Assembly: GCF_900101815.1 (NCBI RefSeq)
Contig: NZ_FNAO01000003.1
Span: 186,001 to 250,000, forward strand
Direction: 5' to 3'
Length of the DNA: 64,000 nt
Source: Pricia antarctica
GTDB taxonomy: Bacteria; Bacteroidota; Bacteroidia; Flavobacteriales; Flavobacteriaceae
Position numbers and translations under genes: made by a program. The notes under the pieces were generated by a model. It saw nothing but the letters and a program-made list of their open reading frames with translations, had not been told where the DNA came from and ran no database searches. This document shows positions 1 to 8,777 of the stretch, piece after piece (the stretch's first letter is position 1; every line of letters starts with the position of its first letter).

Positions 1-434
1 TCGTAAATACGTCCCTCCGGCAATTTATTTTTTTTTGGGGACAGGCAAATCCAATCCCAAATTCCTGTTAACGGATAAGCACCGGAAGTTTCTATATGAA
101 TGTTCAGGTTTTTGGCCTTTAGCGCTTCCGTCAAGGGCTGCATATCCCACATTAATGGCTCTCCGCCCGTGACCACGATGGTATCGGAATATTTGGCGGC
201 ATTTTCCACAATCTTGTAGATCTCGGTAGGCGGATGGGTCTCGGCATTCCAGCTTTCCTTTACATCGCACCAGTGGCAACCCACATCGCAACCCCCTATC
301 CTAATAAAATAAGCGGCGGTACCCTTATGGAAACCCTCGCCCTGAATTGTGTAAAATTCTTCCATCAAAGGCAATAGCAATCCTTGGTCTACCAGTTCCG
401 ATACTTCGTGTGCGGACACTTCATTTTTTACCAT
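1..434 (-). CDS. queE: 7-carboxy-7-deazaguanine synthase QueE (radical SAM), C-terminal part cut by window edge
   Basis: Radical SAM enzyme that converts 6-carboxytetrahydropterin to 7-carboxy-7-deazaguanine in queuosine precursor synthesis in the cytoplasm. Reading from the ATG at 434 gives MVKNEVSAHEVSELVDQ, then the substrate-binding segment EEFYTIQGEGFHKGTAAYFI, then the cluster motif GCDVGCHWCD, which is the CX3CX2C that holds the 4Fe-4S cluster. VVTGGEPLMW is the GGEP motif that binds SAM. About 144 codons are visible; the family is about 210 residues, so the C-terminus lies beyond position 1. The gene is divergent from the HerA-like ATPase. Identity is seen directly from the motifs; function is known for the family. 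Confidence 0.93.
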   Translation of the reverse strand, partial: MVKNEVSAHEVSELVDQGLLLPLMEEFYTIQGEGFHKGTAAYFIRIGGCDVGCHWCDVKESWNAETHPPTEIYKIVENAAKYSDTIVVTGGEPLMWDMQPLTEALKAKNLNIHIETSGAYPLTGIWDWICLSPKKNKLPEGRIY

Positions 435-459
435 TCGGCAAAGATAGCGGTTGTTAAAT

Positions 460-487
460 CCAAATCATAAATTCCAAATCATAAATT
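460..487. repeat. Direct repeat of a 14-bp unit (two heptads) upstream of queE
   Basis: CCAAATCATAAATT occurs twice head to tail, followed by a degenerate third start. The 14-bp period is twice 7, in line with other 7-bp-periodic intergenic arrays in this window. It lies in the divergent gap between queE and the HerA-like gene. Confidence 0.7.
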
Positions 488-564
488 CAAACTTACCCCT
501 TTTTTCATTGGACTTCTAAACGCATAAACTCAAAAACTTATCAGCTAATAAACTCAAAAACCCT

Positions 565-572
565 TATTTTTG
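565..572 (+). promoter_or_regulatory. Candidate Bacteroidota -7 box
   Basis: TATTTTTG matches the TAnnTTTG -7 consensus of flavobacterial housekeeping promoters and ends 11 bases before the ATG at 584. No clear TTG -33 box is seen at the usual distance. If real, the leader is only a few bases long. Confidence 0.35.
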
Positions 573-583
573 AGCCAAATTAC

Positions 584-2092
584 ATGACAATGCCCACCAA
601 AGAAGAATTCCGCAAACATATCGATGAAGGCTACGCCACCAAGGGCGATTTTATTACCATGGGCGCAGCCATGCTCGACGGGGAAGCCGTGACGGATGCC
701 CTCGTGAAAATTCCACTTAAGACCTTAAACCGACATGGACTCATTGCCGGGGCTACGGGTACGGGAAAGACGAAAACGTTACAAGTACTTGCAGAAAACC
801 TATCCGATAAAGGTATCCCTGTATTGTTAATGGATTTGAAAGGGGATTTAAGCGGACTGGCACAACCGAGTGAAGGTCATGCCAAAATCGACGAGCGCCA
901 TAACCAGATAGGCATCCCTTTCGAACCTAAAAGCTTTCCCGTCGAGATGCTGACGCTTTCCGAACAAGATGGTGTCAAGTTGAGGGCTACCGTTTCGGAA
1001 TTCGGGCCCGTTCTGCTATCCCGCATCCTAGACCTATCGGAAACCCAACAGGGCATTGTGGCCGTGGTGTTCAAATATTGTGACGATAATAAATATCCGT
1101 TATTAGATCTAAAGGATTTCAAAAAAGTCCTGCAATATGCCACAGATGAAGGAAAAGCGGAATTTGCCGAAAATTACGGACGTATTTCCACAAGTTCTAC
1201 GGGCACCATCCTCAGAAAAATCATAGAACTGGAACAGCAAGGGGCAGACCTTTTCTTCGGTGAAAAATCCTTCGAAGTGAACGACCTTACCCGAATCGAT
1301 GACCAGGGCAGAGGCTATATCAACATCCTCCGGTTGACCGATATTCAAGACCGTCCTAAATTGTTTTCCACTTTTATGCTTAGCCTGCTGGCCGAAATCT
1401 ATGACACCTTTCCCGAACAGGGCGATAGCGAAAGGCCCGAACTCATTCTATTTATAGACGAGGCTCACCTTATTTTTAACGAGGCCTCAAAGGCTTTGTT
1501 GGATCAGATCGAGAGTATCGTAAAATTGATTCGATCGAAAGGCATCGGAGTGTATTTCGTCACCCAAAATCCTACCGATGTGCCCAATGATGTCCTGGCA
1601 CAGCTAGGTTTGAAAGTACAACATGCCCTTCGCGCCTTTACCGCTAGGGACCGGAAAGCGATAAAACTTACCGCTGAAAACTATCCTGAATCGGAATTCT
1701 ATGATACCAAAGAAGTATTGACCTCCTTGGGAATCGGCGAGGCCCTAATTTCCGCTTTGGACGAAAAAGGAAGGCCCACGCCCTTGGCCGCTACCCTACT
1801 CCGCGCCCCCATGAGCCGTATGGATGTATTGACTGAAATGGAACTCGCTACCGTTATCGACAACTCCAAGCTCGTAGATAAATACGGCGAGATCATCGAC
1901 CGCGAGAGTGCCTATGAAATATTGAACAAAAAGATGGAAAAAGCGGAAGCCGTCGCCAAAGAGGAAAAAGAAAAACCTAGAACCAGTAGCCGAAGAGCTA
2001 CTAGCAACCGAATGAATCCGGTAATCAAAGTGTTGACCAGTGCCACCTTTATTCGGGGCGTATTGGGCGTTTTGAAAAAAGTTATGCGGTAA
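584..2092 (+). CDS. HerA-like / DUF853 (YjgR-type) P-loop ATPase
   Basis: A cytoplasmic ATPase of the HerA/FtsK superfamily, YjgR (DUF853) branch, whose cellular role is not established. The 502-residue protein has a Walker A motif GATGTGKTKT at residues 56-65 and a Walker B motif ILFIDEAH at about 288-295. YFVTQNPTDVP follows, as in sensor/arginine-finger regions of HerA-type motors. A basic, Ser/Arg-rich linker and a short hydrophobic C-terminal stretch (about 480-500) end the protein. Length fits the family (about 500). The ATG at 584 sits just after a possible -7 box. HerA relatives in defence operons pair with nucleases (NurA, Sir2); none is adjacent here, so a housekeeping role is more likely. 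Family is certain, role is not. Confidence 0.9.
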   Translation: MTMPTKEEFRKHIDEGYATKGDFITMGAAMLDGEAVTDALVKIPLKTLNRHGLIAGATGTGKTKTLQVLAENLSDKGIPVLLMDLKGDLSGLAQPSEGHAKIDERHNQIGIPFEPKSFPVEMLTLSEQDGVKLRATVSEFGPVLLSRILDLSETQQGIVAVVFKYCDDNKYPLLDLKDFKKVLQYATDEGKAEFAENYGRISTSSTGTILRKIIELEQQGADLFFGEKSFEVNDLTRIDDQGRGYINILRLTDIQDRPKLFSTFMLSLLAEIYDTFPEQGDSERPELILFIDEAHLIFNEASKALLDQIESIVKLIRSKGIGVYFVTQNPTDVPNDVLAQLGLKVQHALRAFTARDRKAIKLTAENYPESEFYDTKEVLTSLGIGEALISALDEKGRPTPLAATLLRAPMSRMDVLTEMELATVIDNSKLVDKYGEIIDRESAYEILNKKMEKAEAVAKEEKEKPRTSSRRATSNRMNPVIKVLTSATFIRGVLGVLKKVMR

Positions 2093-2194
2093 GGTACGAG
2101 ACATGGCGCAAATAGCAAAAAATAGTAATTGAGAGGTGAACTGACAATAGCACCGTCCTAATTTAACAAGACCAATAATAAACCACCAAATCCG

Positions 2195-2743
2195 ATGAAA
2201 ACCAGTATACACGCTTTATTTTTTATCCTTTTACTGATAGGATGTGAAAAAGAAATCGATACCACCTTTTTGATTACCAAAGATGCGATCGGCAAACTCG
2301 ATAAAATTAGTTTGACCAGAGATCTTGAAATCATATATGCCAATGATTCGATCGTAAAGGACACCACTTATATCAACGCCTCGAACAATAGTAAAAAGAT
2401 AAAGATTTTTGAAAAAGGGGGTAAGCAATTGTTGACATTGACTCCAAATTCAGATAGCATTCCTACCATAGAGAACATAAGGATTGAAGATTCCCGTTTT
2501 GTAACTGATAAGGGGGTCGGCCTTAAGAGTACTTTTAAAGATATTAAGGATAATTATAAAATACGGAAGGTAATCACTTCGATGAACAACGTAGTACTAC
2601 TTTTAAAGGATAGTGATATTTATTTCACCATCAGCAAAGACCAACTGCCTTCTAGTTTGCGGTATGCCTCTAGTGTGAATATCGAGGCGGTACAGATTCC
2701 CGATGATGCCAAGATCAAGTATATGATGGTGGGGTGGGATTGA
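2195..2743 (+). CDS. Hypothetical lipoprotein
   Basis: No family recognised. The 182-residue product begins with a type II signal peptide: a short Lys start, a hydrophobic core and the lipobox LIGC with Cys at 17. The mature part is rich in Asp, Lys and Ser and looks soluble and mostly beta, without Cys after the lipobox. It lies 102 bases after the DUF853 gene and 20 bases before the YitT-family gene, so it may be co-transcribed with the latter. Likely outer-membrane or periplasmic anchoring is inferred from the lipobox only. Confidence 0.8.
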   Translation: MKTSIHALFFILLLIGCEKEIDTTFLITKDAIGKLDKISLTRDLEIIYANDSIVKDTTYINASNNSKKIKIFEKGGKQLLTLTPNSDSIPTIENIRIEDSRFVTDKGVGLKSTFKDIKDNYKIRKVITSMNNVVLLLKDSDIYFTISKDQLPSSLRYASSVNIEAVQIPDDAKIKYMMVGWD

Positions 2744-2763
2744 TAAAGTTATAAAGCGTTGCC

Positions 2764-3738
2764 ATGAATACACTTTTGCAATACATATTGGTACAGCGCG
2801 CCAAGAACAAGCTTAAAAACGAAAAAGACCCTAAGAAACTGCGCAAGCGTCTATTGGTCAAAGAAATCCGAACCGGACAGGTAGAATTGATCCATGCCGC
2901 CAAGGAAATTTTGTTCATCGTTATAGGTGTGGCTGCCGCAGGGTTTGGCCTTAAAGGTTTTTTGCTGCCCAACCAGTTTATTGACGGCGGGGTGACTGGA
3001 GTATCCCTATTGATACAGGTAAAATCGAATGTCTCTTTAGGTATTCTGTTGGTAATCGTCAATTTGCCGTTTTTGGTTCTGGGTGCCAAAACTATCAACA
3101 AAACCTTCGCATTTAAAAGCATCCTGGCCATTTCGGCACTTGCGATCGTGGTACACTTTGTGCCTTACCCACTCGTTACCGATGACAAACTGCTGATTGC
3201 TGTCTTTGGCGGTTTTTTCCTAGGATTGGGTATCGGTATGGCCATGCGTGGCGGTAGTGTGATCGACGGCACCGAGGTTTTGGCCATTTATCTCAGCAGA
3301 AAATGGCACATGACCATCGGCGATATACTACTCTTGATCAATATCCTCATTTTTTCAGCAGGTGCCTACCTACTTTCCATCGAAACTGCCCTTTACGCCA
3401 TACTCACCTATCTGGTCGCCGCCAAAACAGTAAACTATGTAGTAGATGGCGTCGAGGAATATATCGGTGTAACCATTATTTCTCCGAAGAACGAAGAAAT
3501 ACGGGTGATGCTGACCAAAAAAATGGGAAGGGCTTGTACTATTTTTCAAGGAAGGCAAGGATTTAGTAAAAATGGCGGTCAACGTCAGGATACAGAAATC
3601 GTATATACCGTTATGACCCGCTTGGAACTGGCCAAGCTAAGTACCGAAATCGATAAAATCGATAAAAACGCTTTTATCGTTATGGGTGTCGTAAAGGATA
3701 TTCAAGGTGGAATGATCAAAAAGAAGCCGATGAAGTAA
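2764..3738 (+). CDS. YitT family membrane protein (DUF2179 C-terminal domain)
   Basis: Integral inner-membrane protein of the YitT/DUF161 family; substrate and function unknown. The first 45 residues are basic and cytoplasmic (QRAKNKLKNEKDPKKLRKR). Hydrophobic helices follow from about residue 48, with the family motif LPNQFIDGGVTGVSLL at about 68-83 and GGSVIDGTEVLAIYL near 158-172. The last 80 residues form the soluble DUF2179 domain (GRACTIFQGRQGFSKNGGQ). At 324 residues it is slightly longer than the usual 280-290 because of the N-terminal extension. The ATG at 2764 is 20 bases after the lipoprotein gene. Confidence 0.88.
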   Translation: MNTLLQYILVQRAKNKLKNEKDPKKLRKRLLVKEIRTGQVELIHAAKEILFIVIGVAAAGFGLKGFLLPNQFIDGGVTGVSLLIQVKSNVSLGILLVIVNLPFLVLGAKTINKTFAFKSILAISALAIVVHFVPYPLVTDDKLLIAVFGGFFLGLGIGMAMRGGSVIDGTEVLAIYLSRKWHMTIGDILLLINILIFSAGAYLLSIETALYAILTYLVAAKTVNYVVDGVEEYIGVTIISPKNEEIRVMLTKKMGRACTIFQGRQGFSKNGGQRQDTEIVYTVMTRLELAKLSTEIDKIDKNAFIVMGVVKDIQGGMIKKKPMK

Positions 3739-3787
3739 TCTTTCGTAGTACCATTTTACATCACAAAACATATAAAAATAAATTAAA

Positions 3788-4213
3788 ATGTCAGAAATAA
3801 CCCCTTTCCACATCGCTATCCCCGTGCATAATCTAGCGGAATGTCGAACTTTTTACCGTGAAACCTTGAAATGCGAAGAAGGTCGCAGCAGCGAACAATG
3901 GGTCGATTTCAACTTGTTCGGGCATCAGTTGGTCATCCACTACAAGCCCAAAGCGGAAACTGAAGAAACACACTCGAATCCAGTAGACGGACATGATGTT
4001 CCAGTACCACATTACGGTGTGGTTCTTCCTTGGAAAACATTTCAAAGCTTCTCCGAAGAACTTAGAACCAAAGGTGTCAAATTTGTAATCGAACCCTACA
4101 TTCGTTTTGAGGGCCAAGTTGGGGAACAGGCGACCATGTTCTTTTTAGATCCGGCGGGAAATGCGTTAGAATTTAAGGCGTTTCGGGATATGGGGCAACT
4201 GTTTGCGAAGTGA
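3788..4213 (+). CDS. VOC family protein (glyoxalase/dioxygenase-like)
   Basis: A 141-residue single-chain vicinal-oxygen-chelate protein made of two beta-alpha-beta-beta-beta modules. [11 protein letters not shown] at residues 6-16 opens the first module. Likely metal ligands are His8, His75 (PHYGVVL) and Glu128 (NALEFKAF). The [13 protein letters not shown] motif is typical of bleomycin-resistance/glyoxalase I-like members. The substrate cannot be deduced. It is preceded by 49 bases after the YitT gene and faces the aldo/keto reductase gene tail to tail with a 24-base gap. Confidence 0.88.
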   Translation: MSEITPFHIAIPVHNLAECRTFYRETLKCEEGRSSEQWVDFNLFGHQLVIHYKPKAETEETHSNPVDGHDVPVPHYGVVLPWKTFQSFSEELRTKGVKFVIEPYIRFEGQVGEQATMFFLDPAGNALEFKAFRDMGQLFAK

Positions 4214-4237
4214 CTTCACTGCTAGCGGAACTACGGA

Positions 4238-5209
4238 CTATTGCGACCAAACCGTTGGCTCCCTGTCCCAACGATGCTGTTTTAATAACTGATATAATTC
4301 CTCCGAAAGTCCTTTCCCATCGCTGATAGCCGTGTTGGCCTTGACGTGAGGGGCTTTGCGCATTCCGGGAATCATGGTGCCTATGGTCTTATTCATGGAG
4401 ATAAACCGCAAGGCCATTTCGGCCATGCTCATACCTTCGGGCACCAGTGGGCGCAGGGCATCGGCATGCTCAACGCTGGAGTTTAGGTTTTCAGGCACAA
4501 AATACGTGCCTCGCCAGTCCCCTTCGGGAAATGTGGTCTCTTTCGTGATTTTTCCGGTCAACGTGCCTTCGTCGAAGGGAACCCGTGCGATTACGGCGAT
4601 ATCCTTTTCCTCGCACAGGGGGAATAACTTGTCCTCGGGATTTTGATCGAAGATATTATAGATTACCTGTACGGCATCGAGCATTCCTGTTTTTAGGGCT
4701 TTGATTCCGTTTTCGGGCTCCCATCGATTGACGCTGATGCCCATAGCAGCAATTTTTCCCGCTTTTTTAAGGTCTTCAATCGCCCGCTGCCATTCCTCAC
4801 GGTGCGACCAGCCGTCATCCCAAGTGTGAAACTGCATAAGATCGATACGCTCCATTCCCAGATTTTTTAGGGTCTTTTCAGTATATTCGATGATATGGTT
4901 CGTCGGGTAAGATTCCTCAAACGTGTATTCCGGTTTTGCGGGCCATTCAAAGTTTTTAGGGGGTATTTTACTGGCCATAAACAATTCCACTTCGGGATGT
5001 CGTCTACCTAATTGGCCCAACAGCTCCTCGCTATGGCCTTCGCCATAGCCCCAAGCCGTATCAAAAAAGTTGACCCCGTTCTCCACGGCCAAATCCAAAG
5101 ACTGGGCAGACTGCTTGTCGTCGGACTGCGTCCAACCTGCCATGCCCCACATTCCGTATCCTATTTCGCTTACTTTCCAATCGGTTCTGCCGAATCTTCT
5201 GTATTTCAT
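4238..5209 (-). CDS. Aldo/keto reductase
   Basis: NAD(P)H-dependent aldo/keto reductase, TIM-barrel fold, cytoplasmic. The catalytic tetrad is visible: Asp50 and Tyr55 in NFFDTAWGYGEGHSEELL, Lys81 in FMASKIPP, and His128 in DLMQFHTW. The start MKYRRFGRTDWKVSEIGYGMWG is the usual N-terminus and the 323-residue length is normal. It belongs to the sugar/voltage-gated-channel-beta-like group (YajO-type) rather than the short 2,5-diketogluconate type. It heads a run of minus-strand carbohydrate-type genes but is separated from the esterase by 255 bases, so co-transcription is not shown. Substrate unknown. Confidence 0.9.
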   Translation of the reverse strand: MKYRRFGRTDWKVSEIGYGMWGMAGWTQSDDKQSAQSLDLAVENGVNFFDTAWGYGEGHSEELLGQLGRRHPEVELFMASKIPPKNFEWPAKPEYTFEESYPTNHIIEYTEKTLKNLGMERIDLMQFHTWDDGWSHREEWQRAIEDLKKAGKIAAMGISVNRWEPENGIKALKTGMLDAVQVIYNIFDQNPEDKLFPLCEEKDIAVIARVPFDEGTLTGKITKETTFPEGDWRGTYFVPENLNSSVEHADALRPLVPEGMSMAEMALRFISMNKTIGTMIPGMRKAPHVKANTAISDGKGLSEELYQLLKQHRWDREPTVWSQ

Positions 5210-5464
5210 CTTAATTATTGATTACTTGCCTTGAGGGTAGCCCAAGGGTTGATTATTAAGTATTGATTTAAAGATTAGAATTAATGTTTACCTAGAATTT
5301 AATGGATTAACATCTTCGTCTTTGTAACCATGAATTTTTATCTGTAGTACTTTCTTCGTTCGATGCAAGGGCAAAACGAATTATCATTTTGTCCAAAATT
5401 TATTTAATAATACGAACGATATAATGATTTACTTTTCACTACATGTTAAAATACAATAATTCTT

Positions 5465-6325
5465 TCAATTCTGGTGAAAAGCATCGGAAACAAAGCCAAG
5501 AACTGTTGGTAAGGACTCCCGCCAATAGGTCCAACTATGTCGTCCGTCACGAACGCGGTATTCATGGGGAATCTCTTTTTTTCTCATGGCGATGTGTACC
5601 AAGCTATTGCCCTCGTATAAAAAATCGTCGTCCCCGCAATCGATATACCAGCGTACGGATTTGACATCCTCAACGGGCGCCGTTTCGAGTAGTTCCAGAA
5701 CATTGTGCCGTTTATAATAGGCTTTCATTTCCGATGGGGAATACTTCACATCACTATCCTTTATACGCGCTTTGAAGTCATCCATCGTCAAAGGGCCGAT
5801 ATAGGCACTTAAAGGACAGGCAGAAGAAAACAATTCCGGATGGTGCAGTGCGTACATGAACGATCCGCCACCGCCCATGGATAACCCGGCTATCGCGCGG
5901 TATCGCTTTTCATTTTTTATCCGGTACTTTTTTTCGATTGCAGGCATAAATTCCTCAAAAAAGAAATCCTCATACCACCAGTCTTCCCCTTGATTGAAAT
6001 AGCCACGTTTGCCCGTATTTGCATCGGGCATTATGATGATCATAGGGGTTGCCGTACCTTCTTTGATCGCAGCATCGGTAATACGCAAAACCTCGCCGAA
6101 CTGCACCCAGCCGGTCTGGTCGTCACCTGCCCCGTGCAGCAAATACAAAACGGGATAGCTACGTTCGGAAGTTTCATAATCCGGAGGTAAGTATACCGCA
6201 TACTTGCGTTCGCTGTCCAAAATTTTGCTCCCTAGGGTCAAGTTGTCGAATACCTTTCCCGTCTGGGACAAGGCAGATGTCGTCACAAAAAGTATGACGG
6301 ACAATACAGTAAGGGAGCGCTTCAT
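5465..6325 (-). CDS. Secreted CE1-type esterase (esterase D / feruloyl-esterase-like)
   Basis: Alpha/beta-hydrolase of the putative-esterase family, which includes feruloyl and acetyl-xylan esterases. A Sec signal peptide covers residues 1-20 (cleavage after SALS). The oxyanion region is LYLLHGAGDDQTGW. The nucleophile is Ser149 in GLSMGGGGS, the acid is one of Asp232-234 (IDCGDDDF), and the base is His263 in DGRHSWTYW. Length 286 is normal. It is exported to the periplasm or surface and probably removes acyl groups from a polysaccharide or its oligomers. It lies 31 bases downstream of the Gfo/Idh/MocA gene on the same strand, so one operon is likely. Confidence 0.88.
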   Translation of the reverse strand: MKRSLTVLSVILFVTTSALSQTGKVFDNLTLGSKILDSERKYAVYLPPDYETSERSYPVLYLLHGAGDDQTGWVQFGEVLRITDAAIKEGTATPMIIIMPDANTGKRGYFNQGEDWWYEDFFFEEFMPAIEKKYRIKNEKRYRAIAGLSMGGGGSFMYALHHPELFSSACPLSAYIGPLTMDDFKARIKDSDVKYSPSEMKAYYKRHNVLELLETAPVEDVKSVRWYIDCGDDDFLYEGNSLVHIAMRKKEIPHEYRVRDGRHSWTYWRESLPTVLGFVSDAFHQN

Positions 6326-6356
6326 ATTATTTCCATTTTTTTTCTGTTAGCATTAC

Positions 6357-7781
6357 TCAAAAGTCCCGATATTCGGCATTCAAATATTGGTTGGCTTCTT
6401 CCTCCTCAAATTTAGCATTTTCCGCGTCCCAATGTAGGGTTTGATTCGGAAAACGTCCCGCTATAGTACCCAAAAGAATGGTCTCGGTCAATTTACCGGC
6501 ATATGAAAATGGTGCCGAGGTTTTCGCTTTTCCCAGACAGGCATCGACAAACTGATGGTAGTGTTTGGGTCCTTCGGTCTCGTAATTGCGAATAATTTCT
6601 CCCAAATTATTGGCTTTGGAAACTTTTTCGATTTCCGATGAAATATCTATGTATTTTCCCTTAACGATTTTTTGGGGCAGTTGCATAAAATGTGGCAATA
6701 ATAAACGACCCTTATTACCGATGAACATGGCTCCCTGGTCGGGCAATTGGCCTTCAGCCGCAGTTTTAGCGTCCAAGGACATTTTATCTTCTACACTTTG
6801 TTCCTTCCCTTCCTTTTTATCCATTTTATCTGTTGCCCCGGGCAGTATCAGATCTTCGTGCGCAGGTGGCATGCCCGGACCATCATACCATACCCATTTC
6901 AAGGATTTTGCCGTATGGGGTGTTTGTGGAAATTCGTAAGTGACCGTATTATTTTCGGGATATCCGAATCCGTTCGGCTCCCGGCATTCGTTCATAATCG
7001 TCAGGGGAACATCCAACTCAAGGGCGTTGTAAGGTGTATCAAAAATATGAACTCCCATATCTCCGAGGGTACCGCAACCGTAATCTAACAGTTTCCGCCA
7101 ATTGCCGGGATGATAGAAGCCTTCTTTATACGGGCGTTTCTTTGACGTACCCAACCAGAGATTCCAATCCAGCTGATCCGGAACCGGGTCCTCACCGGTA
7201 GGTTCAGGACCATTGTACCCCCAGTTTTTGGGCGACCATGCGCGAACGGTATGTACCTTGCCGATGATGCCCGATTGAATTAACAAAGTCGCCAATTTAT
7301 AATCGTAAAAAGAATGGACCTGGATACCCATTTGGGTCACCAGATTCTTTTCTTTGGCCACTTTCATCATGTTTCGGGATTCTTGGACATAATGGGTCAA
7401 GGGTTTTTGGCAGTACACCGGCTTGTTATGCTCCATGGCTAATAATGCGGCAGGTGCATGGGTGTGATCCGGGGTCGATACGATGACCGCATCGATTTCG
7501 TCACCCATCTCGTCGAGCATGGCGCGATAGTCAAAAAATATTCTGGCATTGGGGTGCAGCCTATGTGCCTTGGCAAGATTTATCGAATCAACATCGCACA
7601 AGGCAACCACATCGACCGCTTTATGGGACGAAATGGCCTTTAGGTCTTCACCGCCCATATTTCCTACACCGATGTGCGCCGTTCGCAAGCGTTTGTCTTC
7701 CGAAAAGGCCCAAGCGCCCGAGGGCAGTAGGGCAAAAGATGATACAGCGGCAGCACTTTTAAGAAATTCTCTTTTGTTCAT
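6357..7781 (-). CDS. Gfo/Idh/MocA family oxidoreductase with Tat-like signal
   Basis: NAD(P)-dependent sugar or cyclitol dehydrogenase with an N-terminal Rossmann domain and a C-terminal alpha/beta domain. I chose the ATG at 7781 because it starts the export signal MNKREFLKSAAAVSSFALLP (KR instead of RR before EFLK, a Tat-like signal) and follows the upstream gene by 16 bases; an upstream in-frame start at 7949 would overlap that gene. The nucleotide-binding motif is GVGNMG at 38-43. The usual EKP catalytic motif reads QKP (CQKPLTH, 125-127). The 474-residue length suits the exported bacteroidal subgroup. Next to a DUF1080 hydrolase it is probably a glycoside 3-dehydrogenase or a related 3-keto-sugar enzyme; this is inference from context. 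Confidence 0.9.
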   Translation of the reverse strand: MNKREFLKSAAAVSSFALLPSGAWAFSEDKRLRTAHIGVGNMGGEDLKAISSHKAVDVVALCDVDSINLAKAHRLHPNARIFFDYRAMLDEMGDEIDAVIVSTPDHTHAPAALLAMEHNKPVYCQKPLTHYVQESRNMMKVAKEKNLVTQMGIQVHSFYDYKLATLLIQSGIIGKVHTVRAWSPKNWGYNGPEPTGEDPVPDQLDWNLWLGTSKKRPYKEGFYHPGNWRKLLDYGCGTLGDMGVHIFDTPYNALELDVPLTIMNECREPNGFGYPENNTVTYEFPQTPHTAKSLKWVWYDGPGMPPAHEDLILPGATDKMDKKEGKEQSVEDKMSLDAKTAAEGQLPDQGAMFIGNKGRLLLPHFMQLPQKIVKGKYIDISSEIEKVSKANNLGEIIRNYETEGPKHYHQFVDACLGKAKTSAPFSYAGKLTETILLGTIAGRFPNQTLHWDAENAKFEEEEANQYLNAEYRDF

Positions 7782-7797
7782 TATCGTATGGTTTGAA

Positions 7798-8595
7798 TTA
7801 TAGTTTCTTGATTTTGATATTCCTGAACCAGATCGGACTCGAATGGTCTTGAAGTCCGATAAAACCCGTTTTGAATTTTCCGTAATCCGGACTATCTTTC
7901 CATTTGTTGGAATTCTTTTTTTCGTACCACGCGTCATCCCATGGGACAAAGGAAAGTACCATTTTCCCGTTTAGCCAATGCTCCACTTTTTCGGGAGTAA
8001 AAACGATTTTAGATGAATTCCATTCGCCGATGGGGTGTAAAATCTTCTTTTCAGGGTCGGCGGGGTGCATGGCGTAATCCGAAGCGGTTTGTTGAAGGGG
8101 TTTTAATTCCTTGGGATTGTCATAACCGAGACTGGTGTTATATTCCGTGAGGTCATGAATAGCGGCGTAACCTTTGTCATCGATCAGCTGATATTCTGGC
8201 GAAATGCCCGTGGGACTGTCGTAGCCTTCCTTTAAATGATAGAAAATACCGCTGTTACCCCCTTTAGGCAACTTCCATTCGAGATATAACTCAAAATTGT
8301 CGAATTCCTCCGCGCCATAAATAATATCTTTTCCACCTGAATAATTCTGTTCCAACCCTAGTTCGGTATCGAAGGTCAAGGCATTGTCTGCGATTATCCA
8401 TCCCGGAGGCAAAGAATCACCGTTAAAAGCGCGCCAACCATCGGTACTGGTGCCGTCGAAAAGAGGAATCCAATCATTGTCTTCGGCCGCTGTCTTGGTT
8501 TCTTGGGCCGACTGCTCGGCTTTTTCCTCCTTTTTTTCGGTTTTACAGGAAATGATAACACTTAAAAAGGTGAAAAGTAAAAAGGATTTCCTCAT
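7798..8595 (-). CDS. DUF1080 (3-keto-disaccharide hydrolase-like) lipoprotein
   Basis: Lipoprotein of the PF06439 family, a concanavalin-like beta-sandwich with members shown to hydrolyse 3-keto-glycosides. The signal ends in the lipobox SVIISC, Cys17, followed by a charged linker KTEKKEEKAEQSAQETKTA. The domain start WIPLFDGTSTDGWRAFNG and the segments GGNSGIFYHLKEG and IGLQDHSSPIWFRNIKIKKL are family hallmarks. At 265 residues it is a single-domain member. Only 16 bases separate it from the downstream Gfo/Idh/MocA gene, so the two are co-transcribed, which fits an oxidise-then-cleave pathway for glycosides. Confidence 0.92.
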   Translation of the reverse strand: MRKSFLLFTFLSVIISCKTEKKEEKAEQSAQETKTAAEDNDWIPLFDGTSTDGWRAFNGDSLPPGWIIADNALTFDTELGLEQNYSGGKDIIYGAEEFDNFELYLEWKLPKGGNSGIFYHLKEGYDSPTGISPEYQLIDDKGYAAIHDLTEYNTSLGYDNPKELKPLQQTASDYAMHPADPEKKILHPIGEWNSSKIVFTPEKVEHWLNGKMVLSFVPWDDAWYEKKNSNKWKDSPDYGKFKTGFIGLQDHSSPIWFRNIKIKKL

Positions 8596-8777
8596 GTGAT
8601 TTCGGTATTTTGTTGACTAGGATTATTTTAAAATTAATGGCTCCGAATTGGACTCTTCATTAAACGTCTAAAGCTAGCAACATTCATTGAAGAATCAAAA
8701 TATATGTCACCACTCTTGCGGCCACTCCTTGCGAACGGGCAATAGCGGATATGAAAAAGTAGAATTACTTTGAATGC

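Noticed and set aside
584-2092. HerA-like ATPase as part of an anti-phage system
   Set aside because: No nuclease, Sir2, NurA or other defence partner lies next to it, and the sequence fits the housekeeping YjgR (DUF853) branch.
7782-7949. Upstream extension of the Gfo/Idh/MocA gene
   Set aside because: It would put 56 basic residues in front of an export signal and overlap the DUF1080 coding region; the ATG at 7781 is the natural start.
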